From positions 186,001-250,000 of the forward strand of contig JAMWFC010000090.1 in the NCBI GenBank assembly GCA_027475525.1: 64,000 nucleotides of DNA. The letters are read 5' to 3'. The position numbers and the translations under genes were made by a program. This document shows, one piece after another, positions 1-11,179 of this stretch (its first letter is position 1; each line of letters begins with the position of its first letter). The DNA is from Macrolepiota albuminosa. Taxonomy: Eukaryota; Basidiomycota; Agaricomycetes; Agaricales; Agaricaceae. The notes beneath the pieces are model-generated. The model did not search any database. It was not told where the DNA came from and saw nothing but the letters and a program-made list of their open reading frames with translations.

Positions 1-343
1 TAATGTTGTTCCAATATGCAAGCTGCGGCCTTGCAAAGGTTCCAAGTTAACAGCTTCGGCTGCCTTCGTCAAAGATTTCTAAGAATTCTTCTTAGTTAAA
101 GGGATCGATCTTCCTTTTTTATTTCTGTATGCAAATAGAGTACTCGAAGATTATTTTTGAGAATGTCCTTTAGGTCTGATAAGTCACTTTGTTTTGCCCA
201 AGATACGTTTTCCCCATGGACTGCTGTTTTGGTTCTGAGAAGGTGAAAAGTCATAGACTGATGCCCTGATCGATCAGTAGAATGCGAAATGTCTATTGGC
301 TTAACATGCAACAAAGGATCAAAAGAAGACAAAGTTGGGACTG
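1..343 (-). pseudogene. Tyrosine recombinase remnant 1 (mobile-element type)
   Basis: Reading the minus strand from about 343 down, a TVPTL / SSFDPLLHVKP stretch is followed by LRTKTAVHG, then by frameshifts and stops. It aligns by eye with the better preserved remnant at 5.3-5.8 kb, which has EFTVP, FDPQLHIKP and PRTKTAV. That second copy shows it is the middle of a phage-integrase-like tyrosine recombinase of the kind found in fungal Crypton or DIRS-type elements (family assignment inferred). The upstream part holding the first catalytic arginine is replaced by LTR-like sequence at 344, and the downstream part leaves the window. Non-functional. Confidence 0.5.
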
Positions 344-516
344 TGTTAGATCCAGGAGATCATGGTACGTGCTGGAGCACGTGAGGATGGGTCACCAAGG
401 AAGTGCGCTGCAGGAGAGAGAAAAACATAAGGGATGGAATTAACTGTACAGTACCAAGTGGAATGGAGCAAACACAATCTCAGTCATCTTACACCTGACT
501 AACTCACTATTACAAC
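344..516 (+). repeat. Copia-type LTR (partial or short) followed by half-tRNA-iMet primer site
   Basis: Sequence running TGTTAGATCC to ..TACAACA is followed one base later by GGTTATGGGCCC at 518-529. That word complements the anticodon region of initiator methionine tRNA, the priming site of Copia-type retrotransposons. The same site sits beside the LTR of the gag-only element at 9401-11174 in this window. The LTR appears inserted in the recombinase remnant. No coding sequence survives downstream. Confidence 0.45.
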
Positions 517-3500
517 AGGTTATGGGCCCTAAGCACTCAGATAAACTAAATGGCTCACTGAAACAAGAGAATTGTTAGAGGACCAGCTTTCAGACTGTGT
601 CCAACTCTATTCCAAGCTTAGTCTGATGACACACCCACTCTTAGCACATCTGAATGACCACTCAGCCTGTTCTATCCCCTTTTGTCTTCTAGTAGTCAGC
701 CTTGATGCCCAGTGAGAAATGGATCCTGATACATCTGGAAATATCTGAGTATGTTGGCTTTTGTCAGAATTTTCCAGAAGACCCCAGAAAATGAAATGGT
801 TTCCAGAAAATTTTCTGAGCATATTCAGAAATGTATGAGGTGGTCTGATACCACACCACTGAATTATCCATTCATAACTTAGCTCATCTGGAAATATACT
901 GATATTATATTACTATTAATACTACACATGTGATCTGGTTCTGTCTGAAGTATGCTGAATCTGTCTGATGTATACTGCTCTGTAATAATATATACTAATT
1001 GTGAGAGCACAATTGAATCAATGAATAGTAAATGCAACACAAGACATGTTCAACATACCTCAAAGGTTGAATTAATCACTGATTGATACAGATAATGTTA
1101 GATGCTTGCACTCATTGAGCAGTCACATCTGTCACCATCCAAGCCAATGCCTTGTCTGCTATGGTCAAAGTTGAGATGAGAAGGTGCTTATTGGCAAGAA
1201 AATTTCCATAATCTGTTGTAGAAAGATGAGTCCAAGAATCTGGAAAAAATAAGTTGTGGAATGCAGTTCAGATCCTCAACTTGATACATACCTTCTCTTT
1301 GCTGATTCCTTCCAGTAAGCTAACACTGTGCAAGCAAAATTAGAGGCAGAATGTACAGATCAGCCACTCATATCTAGTATACCAAGTTTCTGTAGATACT
1401 CATGGACTGGTAGTGGCTTTTGTCAGAGCATGGACCAAGTCCAAAACCCTCAAGCTGAGTACCCAAAGTCCAGCCTAAAATAAAAACACAATGAGTATGC
1501 TGTTCAGTCAATGTACAATTTACAACAGACCCTGAGCCTGTGCACATGTGCTCCTCAGAAAAACTGATCACCAAACCACAGTTTGATCAACATTGGTATC
1601 CCCTGCACAAAAACTTGCACCAGTGGTCCCAGCACTACCATAAAGCAGCACCACATCAACCTGAGGGAAGAGCCAATCATGTGTTATCCTGTCAATCATG
1701 TATTACTTAGGCAGTATCTCAGTATTATCCTCATTCACAACCTTGCTCAACCTTATAGCCCAGCCTTTACATATAATTGCACAAACATCACCTATCTCTC
1801 CCTGATTAGTGATGGATCCTGGCCTTGATGTATGAAGGACAAATTTTGAACAACAACAGCTTTCACAAGACACTCTGTGATGTGGTGCAGGTTTGGAACC
1901 ATGATAGATCCAAAACCTATATAAATGAGTGGCTTCCCATCTTTCCATGCCTTGGCCATGAAATTGAGTAGGCTTTATGATAGTACCCATTTCAGATCCA
2001 GATTGTCCAGAAACCAGCTGTGAAAGGACCAAAGATAGTCACAAAACTAATTGTTACCAATTAATTGATGCATTTCATTCAACAGTAGAATACTCATGAG
2101 GCACTATTAAATGCTGGAGATTCCACCAGAGGACTCAGAAATGCATGAAAAAATTTTCTTGTCCTCTGCATAAGTTTGAACATGGACCATCTGCATTAAA
2201 ACAGGGGCAAAACTGACTTGGTCCATGGTAAATGTTAAAATAAGAAATACTACAAGTCATTAGTTATGAAAGAACTCAAATTTAATTTTTCACAAAGGCT
2301 TACTGAGAGCTTCAAAAATGTATCTCCAGAAGGGTGGTTGAAGAGACCAGAGCTCTGTGGCAGGTTGTGCAGTTGCAAGCCTTAGTAGCTATGGTGGGTG
2401 TGTCAAGAAAAGTAGAAGTTCAAACCATGGTGCCAGCAGCCATCAATATGCATCAATATTCATCAATACAACCAAACTTAACTTGATTGCTCAAAGTTAG
2501 ATTGATTGATCCAACAAATCATCTAAAATTTCAGCCTGAGCCAGAACAGGCCAGAAATTGAAATTGACTTTCAGATAATCCCAGATCCAGTTCTTCCTGG
2601 GCTTGATGCCCAATGAAATTGCATCAGGCAAGAACAAGTCAAATTGTGCCAAATATCTATCAATCAAGTGCAACTATGCCAAATTGTGAGATCAACTTGA
2701 CTACTGCTCCTGTCAACCAACCAACTGACATTTTCAACCTTACTTTGAATTTTATCTAAGTTACTCTCTGTCAACTCTGTTAAAAAATGTCATTAATTCA
2801 TCGACATACCTGCAGCTGGCTATTTTCATATTGATTGCATTAGTCACACATTCAACATGTACTTACTCAATATTTGCAATACATTCTTTGCATTGTGCTT
2901 GATGTATAGCATCTAAGCTCTTTTTTCAACTACTGTAGCAGGAAAGTATGGCTTGACCTGCTGGTCCAAAAAAACAATACTTCTGTAATTGTGAAGAACT
3001 CTGCAAAACTTGACATTCTATTGTAATCCCATTACAAACTATGATTACTACTTATAGACATTACATTATGTATGACAGAAGCCTAACAGTCCAACTAGAT
3101 ATAAGTCATCCAAATGTTTTTTTCACTTTTTTTTTGGCTTTTTCAGTTTCACCTGCTTGTCTGTAGATTTTTATCATTGTAAATAGAAAACATGGTCTTG
3201 TTCTGTATTTCTGTGTTTGAATGGGTTGAAGACTGTATGGGCTTACATCTATCAGTTTTCATAATGACTAAATCTTCAATTCATCTACTAATACATGATA
3301 CTGCAGTTTTCTGATTGCACATACTCAATCTAAAACAATGTAAGTCAAGTGCTACTATTTCACCAAATCCCAGAACTTACTTCTTGCTTTCTCTCTGTTG
3401 CTCAATCTAAAACCATGTACATCACTACTGTTTAATTAATTCCAGAACTCATTGTATCTGTAGTAATCTAACTACTTCTAGTGAAACTTATTGGAGCTTA

Positions 3501-5259
3501 CTTGTTTTATCAGGAGAGAGCAAGGTAGGCCTTTTGTTCAATTGCAATATTCAAACTGACATAAAAATATACATGTCTGGGTTATGATACTAGTGCAAAA
3601 ATTGTGAGTACAAGCTTCATGTCCTCTGTCTTGGTCTAATGTGATTGTTGATTCAGCATCCTACAGCAATTCCAACTTAGTAGCAAGCATATCAATGGAC
3701 TGATTCATGTTATACCTGATTCAATGTTGTGCACCCCTAGAAATTGTTTTATTCATTGGTTTTTTATTTTACTGGCTGGTATGGAACTTTGTATCTTTTC
3801 CTCTGAATACTATGTACAAGTAGTTGACTAATACAGTAATTCAAAATTGAGCAATATTGAGCTGAGTAGAAAGAAGCTAAAAAAATAAGTGAAAATGAAA
3901 ACTATTCTTGGAGCTTAATATGGCTTGATGCCCCTCATTTTTTCTGGATAACAGTTCAGAATTTCATGCCATCTAGAGCAAGTTTGTGCCAGATTGAGCA
4001 CTTTTTAATAGGCACAATTTTGCATATTTTCTGGCACGACACAATTTTTACTGGGCTTGATGAGTCATATGCAATTATTGTGAGTCATACTCTATTATAT
4101 ATCAGAGCCTGATTAGCTAAATAGTATTAGTAATAGCCATCCATGTAGTATATAAAGGCAGCCTGTAGTTAGAATATTTCCAGGCTGCACAATAGCAGTG
4201 TTCTTCTGGCCTATACACCAAACCTACTATAAGCTTTTTACTAATATCTGACTACTCAGTTAGCCTTGCTGGTTCTTCACCTGATTAGTGAAGTGCATAG
4301 CAAACTTATCCTTCTCCAATGCTTCATCTATTCCTTATTCCCTCCTAACTCCACCAATCATATTGGAATCTTGCTCAATGGTGCACATTGGACAGATAAC
4401 AGAGAAATAATTGAGATCATTTACAATGCTCCTGAAAACCAGATTGCATTATAAGCAGTCATTGGAAACAGTATATATATGATGTAGGATATGTAAAATA
4501 CAAAATATATAAATGAAGACACAAGAAAACTACAATGAAGGAATCAAAAAGTAGAAAAATGATATAAGAAAAGATCTAATTACATAGTAAATGTAAGGAA
4601 ACCCCAGCAATCAAAGAAAAGAATAGTAGGATTTTCATCAAATGTAGAGAGTGAAAGCAGAACTTGACAGCATATAGATAATAAACAAACAACAAAATAA
4701 ATACAAGAAAATATGATGTATAGACAACAAGCATGTGAACATATTAAACATATATAATAGTTATACAATCCAAGCACAAAATTACTGACAATTTATTGGT
4801 TAACCATTGGAGATGAAGAGAAAACAGAAATAAATACAAATAAATAATGAGAACAAGCATGGTCAGGAAGAAAGGCCTTGGTATATTCTAGATCTCAGAT
4901 CTTTGCCTTCATTGCAAAACACTTCAAGATAACAATGTTATTGTTTAATATAGTGGGCTATACATTATTTACAACCAAAACTTCATACTGATTATCTGTT
5001 AGGCAACATCAGATAAAAACTCCTTGAGAGTTTCTTGTCTCCACAAGCAAAAGGCTGTCTAATTAGAGAAGGAGAGTAGATGTGTCAGCTACAATTTACC
5101 TTTTCCCATGACTAGAAGGCCACAATGCATTGCAGCTAAACATGCTTGATGCTCACAATACCCCTTATCTAGCTGTGGTCTGTGTTTAGTAGAACAATGC
5201 TCACTAGCTTATTTTCTAAATGTAAGAGTGAGCCTAATAAAAGACTCATGGAGCAATGG
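517..5259. other. AT-rich decayed repeat DNA without a recognisable gene
   Basis: No ORF here is longer than about 110 codons and none resembles a known family. The stretch is AT-rich and full of worn repeat words (for example GGCTTGATGCCCA near 700, 2610 and 3930). Around 3020-3270 it is similar by eye to 18805-19060, inside the candidate LTR of element C, including the shared phrase AACATGGTCTTGTTCTGT. I take it as old retrotransposon sequence with no supported gene. Confidence 0.5.
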
Positions 5260-5791
5260 TACTGCTTGCAAGCATAGCACCAAAATTTGCTTGTGTTTTG
5301 ACAGATACCTGTAGAATGTGTTGCTGGACCATTATCTGATAGCTTTTATAACTTCAAAAGGGACTTCCTGCAGTAGATATTCAAGAGTTGCTCCTATCCT
5401 AATTCTATGTCTTTGCAGAGGTTCTAATCCACTGGCTTTTGCTACTTTTGAAAGCACTTTCAAGAACTTTTTCTTGGTTAATGGGACACTTCTCTCTTTT
5501 TTGTTCTTATATGCAAAGAGGAGACCCTCTCTTGGAGGGTTGTTGGTATGCATGTGGACTTGAGAGCTCTTTCAGAGTTAGATGTTCCACTTTGAACTGC
5601 AGTCTTTGTCCTAGGCAGGAAGAATGTTGTCATTGGCAATTCCTCTTGATTGTGCAAGAGAGTGATATCTGCAGGTTTAATGTGCAGTTGGGGGTCAAAT
5701 ATGAATAATATTGGTACTGTGAACTCACCAAGTCTTGCAGCTGTGTAGAAGCAAGTTGTAGCACAGGCAAAGACAGCTGCATTTAGTGGTT

Positions 5792-5891
5792 NNNNNNNNN
5801 NNNNNNNNNNNNNNNNNNNNNNNNNNNNNNNNNNNNNNNNNNNNNNNNNNNNNNNNNNNNNNNNNNNNNNNNNNNNNNNNNNNNNNNNNNN
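5792..5891. other. Assembly gap of 100 N
   Basis: Exactly 100 N, a conventional placeholder for a gap of unknown size. It must hide most of a roughly 518-bp LTR, because only the last 76 bp of that LTR are visible to its right. Confidence 0.95.
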
Positions 5892-5967
5892 ATATATTCT
5901 AATACACTTTGGATCTCCCTCTGCTAGCTGTGTGACTGAGCCACAGCCTCTAGAGGTCGCCCTTACA
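5892..5967 (+). repeat. 3' end of a B-family LTR (rest in gap)
   Basis: Matches the last 76 bp of the LTRs at 7528-8045 and 29057-29574, from ATATATTCTAATACAC to the terminal CGCCCTTACA. It is in the same plus orientation. The left end and the target duplication lie in the gap. Confidence 0.8.
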
Positions 5968-6666
5968 TTGCATCTATAGCAAGCATTATGTAGCTTAGTA
6001 GTTACTAAGCCTCTAGTCTTCTTGCTGCATTTTTTGCTGCACTTACTCTCAATCTTTCTCTTTTTATAAGTGCATTTATTTGTTAGCACATCTCTTTACT
6101 GCATTTTCCTTGCTGACCTTTCTTACTAATACTTATCTTTTTCTTGCCATCTAACTTGTTACTTGACATATTCTCTGAGACCTGCCTGGAACTTCCTCAA
6201 AAACACTTAGCATGCTCAATGCATATTTCTCAGATTAGTAGCTATAATTTGTATCTGCTACTGACCAACTTTTGGGCATTATCAATAGAGTGCCACCTTC
6301 TATTCTCCTGTGACTGTTGAGATAGGACTGCATTGGTAGCAAAGTCAGAACTATCCATCTCTACTCAGAAAGGGAGGTCATCATCTAGGAACAAGAGCAT
6401 AAGCTTTGAAATGATAGCAAACATCAGAACTTTGAAAGCCTGTGACTTGAGCTTCTTTCAGGTCCAGAGAATGTCTTTTCTGATGAGATTGAACAGTGGC
6501 TACATGTAGTGGAAGAAGTCCTGGATAAACCTATGATAGAAGTTGGTAAAGCCTAGAAAGGCCTGCACTTTCTTTTTATTCTAGATTTTGGGCCACTATG
6601 CCATGCTGGCCACCTTCACAGGGCCCATCTTTGCCACTCCATAGAAGATGATGAGTCTGCTTAAAC

Positions 6667-7446
6667 TGTCACAACCAGCATTCTCATCCTTAGATAGCAG
6701 CTCCTCCAGCACATCACCTCAGCATTCTAACTCTGAATAATAACTCCCAGCATGTCACCCAAACTCTCTGGTGCCCGTCCTCAAGCTCTGAACCTCTCTG
6801 GACTCCACCAAATAACTCTGATATATGGCCCTACCCAGCTGACAGGCTCTGACCAATCCTTCTGGTGCCACACCCATACCTGAACTATACACCACACAGG
6901 ACTTGCAGCTGGACAATACACCACACAGGACTGACTGCATGGAGTACAACTCTGAAGCTCATCCAGATGGCCTGAATCCTACCTGCTATAGGTATTTAAC
7001 TCATAGCCAACAACCCATTATAGTAGTCTTGATATTGCCATAACTTCTGCCTCTATATTTGTTTGTCTATCTTATCTAAACTTGCTCAATCAATCTTCTC
7101 TTCTCCAAAAAGTCTCCTGGTCCACTAAGTCTCACTTTAATCTTCTCTCCCATTTTCTGGTCTCAGTCTCAGTTACCCTGTTTTAGTTTCTCTTCCAACT
7201 TTCTCCTCATTGTTTCTCTGCCCTTCCTGGCTCTGCTCCCTCTTGTTGTATCTCAGACTTAGCCTGGAATCCTGCCCATCCACCCCTTCAAACTCTAGCA
7301 CCCCATGTATGTTCCAGAGAACTCTTATGCCTTATTCAAAACTCCAGAGCTCGCCCACTGCAGCTTGGAGACACCTTATAGACTTCGAGTCTGCCTAATA
7401 AAAACCTGCTTGCAATTGGAAGCGCCATCATCAGCAGAACCTGACA
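6667..7446 (+). mobile_element. Old solo LTR related to family A
   Basis: Starts TGTCACAACC and ends GCAGAACCTGACA, matching the termini of the A-family LTRs (TGTCACGACC..GCGGAACCTGACA). Its 780 bp compares with 786-795 bp for those. It is flanked by the perfect 5-bp duplication TAAAC (6662-6666 and 7447-7451) and interrupts the decayed pol. The interior has diverged strongly and is AT-enriched. Internal ORFs such as that at 7305-7487 are chance. Confidence 0.75.
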
Positions 7447-7527
7447 TAAACTCACACTTCTTAGGCTTGAAAAATAGCTGGTGCTGACAGAGATGGTTTA
7501 GAATGATCTGAGTAATATGGCAGTATT

Positions 7528-8045
7528 TGTCAGGGGACCCCTCATTCCTTTCTTCTTTCACTCCTTATTTCTTCATTCTCCTTTCATTCACTTCCTTATT
7601 TCTTCTACCATTCTCTCATTTTGCTGTTACTACTTCTTCAACACTATCTGTTGGTACTATTCTCAACCTTTGAGGTGCTCTGGTTCTTTAGCTATCACTC
7701 AGACAAGTGTGGGCCCTTCAGCACCGCTCCAGGCTGCTTAGATAAGCCGGAGTTTGCCTTTCTGACTTCTAAAGTCCGGAGTTTTCCTCCCTTGTTTGCA
7801 CACTTGTTTGGTTAGTCAATTTTCGAGTTTTTAAGGTTTTGTTGTACTGTACAGTTGTTTCCCACGCTTCAGAGGCCCCAGAAGCGTCCAACCTGGCATA
7901 GGGAATCCCCAGACTTGTTCTCTTTGGATCTCCCTCTGCCAGGTGAGTAGCTACCTTGATATTGTCAGTATATATTCTAATACACTTTGGATCTCCCTCT
8001 GCCAGCTGTGTGACTGAGCCACAGCCTCTAGAGGTCGCCCTTACA
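7528..8045 (+). mobile_element. Solo LTR of family B with TSD GTATT
   Basis: 518 bp from TGTCAGGGGACC to CGCCCTTACA. It has the same length as and near identity with the solo LTR at 29057-29574, and is the same family as the 5' LTR of element B (63120-63618). The target duplication GTATT is perfect at 7523-7527 and 8046-8050. It contains AGACTTGTTCT near 7910, the predicted start of R that pairs with the element B leader. Confidence 0.9.
7943..8005 (+). other. Candidate 63-nt intron inside B-family LTR
   Basis: GTGAGTAG..TTCTAATAC..CTGCCAG has a good donor, a CTAAT branch-like site and an acceptor. The preceding 21 bases (7922-7942) are repeated exactly as the last 21 bases of the intron (7985-8005), each ending in AG. 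The intron could therefore have arisen by tandem duplication of an AGGT-containing segment. It is preserved in the other B-family LTRs. Confidence 0.35.
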
Positions 8046-8631
8046 GTATTCCTTTAACATCTTGGTATAAATGAGGATATTGTTGAGATACATGCATACC
8101 ATGCTATTGGCAATGAGGTCCTAAAAATATTGTTCATCATTGTCCGAAAGGTGGCAGGGCTATTGGTGAGTCCAAAAAACATTATCAGCAATTCAAACAG
8201 CTGTGGTTGGTCTGAAATGTGGCTTTATACTTGTCTTTCTCCTAGATGCACATATTGTTATAGCTCTAGCAGACATCCAACTTAGTGAAGTAGCATGCAT
8301 CCCAGAGGTTGTTGATGAGCTTGGAGACAAGAAAGAGTAGATAGCAGCTCTTGACTATCATTATGTTGAGCACACAGTAGTTCTGGACCAATCAGAAGGA
8401 ATCATCTTTCTTCTTGATGAAGAACATCAAAGAGGCCATGGGAGACTTTAAAAAGCAGATATGTTTCAATTCAAGATTCTCCTAAAGGAATGCATCCAGC
8501 TTGTCCTGCTCCTTGAATTCAGATTTTCTCTGTGGTCTCTGGAGCTTGCATGGGTGCTAGCATGGCATGTCCAAAATCTATTTGTTGATATTTTTCACAC
8601 ATTGACATAGTCTACTGATTATATAAGCATC

Positions 8632-9075
8632 CAGTCTTTGATCACATGACAGTAAAAATTGAAGACATTTTTCCCCCACTGACACATGCTGCTGCTTATA
8701 TGAGCCTTCAAATAGATAAACTGTTTTTGAATTACATGACAGCAAAAATCAAAGATATTTTTTCCACACTGACACAGGCTGCTGCTTACATGAGCATAGA
8801 ATTGAAGACATTTGCTTATATGAGCATCTGAATAGACAAATAGTCTTTGAATCACATGACAGCAAAAATTAAAGACCAAAATCAAAGGCATTTTTCCCAC
8901 ACTGATATAGGCTGCTGCTTATATGAGCATCCAGATAGATAAACAGTCTTTGAATCACATGACAGCAAAAATCAAAGACATTTTTCTCATACACCTACCT
9001 CAGCCTCAGAACAAATTATCAACAAGAAACAAAATCACATGACAGCAAAAATTGAAGCTATTTTTCCCACACATA
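8632..9075. repeat. Diverged minisatellite, about 4-5 units of roughly 90-120 bp
   Basis: Each unit contains CACATGACAGCAAAAAT, then a GACATTTTTCCCACACTGA-like segment, then GGCTGCTGCTTATATGAGCAT and a GATAGATAAACAG-like tail. Units begin near 8638, 8735, 8855 and 8952, and a partial one near 9033. They differ by substitutions and internal duplications. No coding role is apparent. Confidence 0.6.
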
Positions 9076-9400
9076 GTCCACTGCACAGAAAAACCTTGAT
9101 CTATTCTAGATCTTGGAACTGAGACTGCATACAGTCTAAAAGAGAGGCATATAACTAGCTGTTATTGTCATTGGAGCTGCTAGCTCTTTTCAATCTATTA
9201 CCTTACATATAAAAATGCATTGTTAAGTAATTATATATAATGAAACCATGCTACCTTATGTAAGATAGCTTTTTTGTATTCACACATAGTACTAGAATTG
9301 ACAACTGATCTGGTTTTATTGTGTGAAATCAAGACTACTGACATTGACATTGTTTCAACTTCTTCCACTTTATTTATTATACATTTTTTTCATAGCTGCT
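9076..9400. other. AT-rich spacer, nothing recognised
   Basis: AT-rich DNA between the minisatellite and the Copia-like element. Its last five bases, CTGCT (9396-9400), are the left target duplication of that element. Confidence 0.5.
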
Positions 9401-9696
9401 TGTTGAACGGGTCGTCGCCGAGGCCAGGAATGGAGAGTGTGAGCACGTGAATGTAAACTGAGGAATGAGTCGAACGTGAGTGTTTGTGAGTGCAACTGCC
9501 GTCAAAGAGGGCACGGTCATCAAAGACAGAAAGGAGTGGCCACGTGGGGCCAGTGCTGGCTTGACTTGGCCAGTGTGGGAACACAACAATAAGCGTATTG
9601 AAGGTGAAGAATACAATATACGTAACTACGAGTTATGCACAAAAGTATTTGTACATATTAGTATTTAAGGTGTCCATGCAGCCTGGTACTGTAACA
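9401..9696 (-). repeat. 3' LTR of the gag-only Copia-like element
   Basis: Plus-strand ends TGTTGAACGG..TACTGTAACA. It is 296 bp, longer than its partner because of a 20-bp insertion around 9554-9577. The adjacent purine tract on the minus strand, GGGTGGGAG (9697-9705), fits a polypurine primer. Confidence 0.85.
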
Positions 9697-9773
9697 CTCC
9701 CACCCATGCAAACAGACAGCAAGAAAAGAATTATAAAATGCTCCCACCAAAATTAAGAACTCCCACTGTTCCT

Positions 9774-10694
9774 TCAAAGCAGGCGTGGTGCGTGGGAGGT
9801 GTTAGCATGAATAACTTGAAGCCCATTGTCATCATCGGAATCTTGTTCATCAAGATTGGCGTAGGTGCGATGAGCCTTTTCACAGGCATGGTCCTTAGCA
9901 CCTTGAAGAACGAGGTCCTTGATGGCAGAGGGCATGTCATGAGCACAGAGATGAGAGATGTGTCCATCACGGCCACAACGGTGACAGCTGTCACCATTTG
10001 ACTTGTCACACCAAGTGTACTTCCCTTCTTTAAATCCGTCAGTAGCCGGCTCACGCTAAGTCTTTCCCTTCCCCTTGTCCTTCTCCAACCGTGCTGAATT
10101 ACCAAAATCGGACTTGATGATGTACTTGCTATTTGCAGATCCAATGAGAGTAGATCTGATTTTTGTGAGATCAGGTTCAGTTTCCTGAGCGAGAATGCTG
10201 GTGTGGATGGCATGATAAGAAGAGTCGAGGCAGCAGAGAAGGTGATCACTGATAGTAGTGTCCGAAACAGTTTCACCAAGGTTCTTGAGCACCTGGAAAG
10301 CAGTAGTGACAGCCTGAATGTAGATTTCAATAGGACGGGAAGTATCGTGTTCAATAGCATCAATATTGTCACGAGCACGGATGCGGCGGCCCATCGTTGA
10401 TTTATTGTATGCTGCTTTGAGAGTAGACCATGCAGCAGCAGCAGATTTGATGCTCTTGATTCTGTAGCGATGCTCGGGTTCCATAGAAGCATAAATATAC
10501 GCAACTAGAGCTTTGTCCATTTTCTCTTCCCCTTCAGCAACTGTCCCAGATGTCACCCAATCAGCTCCAACACCCATGAAAAACATCTCCATGTTTTCTG
10601 CCCATTCCATCCAATTGTCATCACCAAGTTTGGCGGATTCAGCAAGGGCCTTTGAAAGAAAAGCTGAGATAGCGGTGGAATTGGTAGAGGACAT
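9774..10694 (-). pseudogene. Copia-type Gag with zinc knuckle, one in-frame stop
   Basis: The ATG at 10694 opens 212 codons in which NWMEWAENMEMFF and the following helical region resemble the UBN2-type Gag of Copia elements (family recognition). A single TAG near 10056 is followed in the same frame by a further 94 codons containing CHRCGRDGHISHLC, a perfect C-x2-C-x4-H-x4-C nucleic-acid-binding knuckle, ending at TGA 9774-9776. One C-to-T change (CAG to TAG) would explain the stop; programmed readthrough is possible but not supported. Without the stop the protein would be 306 residues. It is the only gene of the element, so its likely role is packaging of the element RNA. Confidence 0.75.
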
Positions 10695-10882
10695 GATGTT
10701 GAACGAGCCAGCCTAAGGGACAGTGGTTGTGGTTGAGGAAAAAATGTGGGCACAAGGCAACCACGGAGAACATGGCGGAGACTGAACAGCGATCCGACAA
10801 TGCATGCAGCCAGCGGTTACATGTCAAGAAAACAAATAAGTAAAAGAAAGTTGTGAGGTTGTGAATGAGATGCGCAGGGTCA

Positions 10883-10898
10883 CTCGGGGCCCATAACC
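10883..10898 (-). promoter_or_regulatory. Primer binding site, half-tRNA-iMet type
   Basis: Minus strand GGTTATGGGCCCCGAG lies directly after the 5' LTR. Its first 12 bases complement the anticodon-stem region GGGCCCATAACC of initiator tRNA-Met, the internal tRNA site used by Copia elements. Confidence 0.7.
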
Positions 10899-11174
10899 TG
10901 TTGAACAGGTCGTCGCCAAGGCCAGGAATGGAGAGTGCGAGCGCGTGAATGTAAACTGAGAAATGAGTTGAACGTGAGTGTTTGTGAGTGCAACCGCCAT
11001 CAAAGAGGGCGCGGTCATCAAAGACAGAAAGGAGTGGCCACGTGGGGCCAGTGCAGGGACACGACAATAAGCGTATTGAAGGTGAAGAATACAATATACG
11101 TAACTACGAGTTATGCACAAAAGTATTTGTACGTATTAGTATTTAAGGTGTCCGTGCAGCCTGGTACTGTAACA
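10899..11174 (-). repeat. 5' LTR of the gag-only Copia-like element
   Basis: 276 bp, plus-strand ends TGTTGAACAGG..TACTGTAACA. Right-flanking target duplication CTGCT at 11175-11179. Confidence 0.85.
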
Positions 11175-11179
11175 CTGCT

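Larger units (their letters stand above)
5260..6089 (-). pseudogene. Tyrosine recombinase remnant 2, interrupted by gap and solo LTR
   Basis: On the minus strand, CFYTAARLGEFTV contains the A-R-x-x-E context of catalytic arginine I. It is followed by a linker, then HRIRIGATLEYLL (H-x-x-R box) and WSSNTFYRYLSKH with the candidate nucleophilic tyrosine. The order matches tyrosine recombinases of fungal Crypton/DIRS-like elements (known family features). The reading frame breaks near 5530, and a stop precedes WSSNTF. Upstream coding sequence (about 5968-6089, lysine-rich) is separated by 100 Ns and the end of an LTR. Dead copy. Confidence 0.55.
6285..8580 (-). pseudogene. Decayed B-like Ty3 pol (RT and RNase H), carrying two solo LTRs
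   Basis: Read on the minus strand, 8046-8580, 7447-7527 and 6285-6666 align by eye with the RT to RNase H region of element B (about 59620-60560). Shared phrases include the primer-grip-side FLGFTNFYQRFIQDF area near 6550 and the metal-site loop near 8070, which here reads YLNN. It has frequent stops and many G-to-A or C-to-T differences from element B. The copy is cut by solo LTRs at 6667-7446 and 7528-8045, both with perfect target duplications, so it predates both. Confidence 0.7.
9401..11174 (-). mobile_element. Complete 1.8-kb Copia-like LTR element with gag only
   Basis: Two direct LTRs (9401-9696 and 10899-11174) enclose 1202 bp and are flanked by the perfect duplication CTGCT (9396-9400 and 11175-11179). 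On the minus strand the order is LTR, half-tRNA-iMet primer site, one gag ORF and a purine tract next to the second LTR. No protease, integrase or RT is present, and there is no room for them. It would need enzymes from a related Copia element in trans. The LTRs differ by one 20-bp indel and several substitutions, so it is not very recent. Confidence 0.85.

Noticed and set aside
7305..7487. Small ORF ending in SRAEPDI-like sequence, similar to ORFs near other A LTR ends
   Set aside because: It lies inside the solo LTR and crosses its 3' end into decayed pol.
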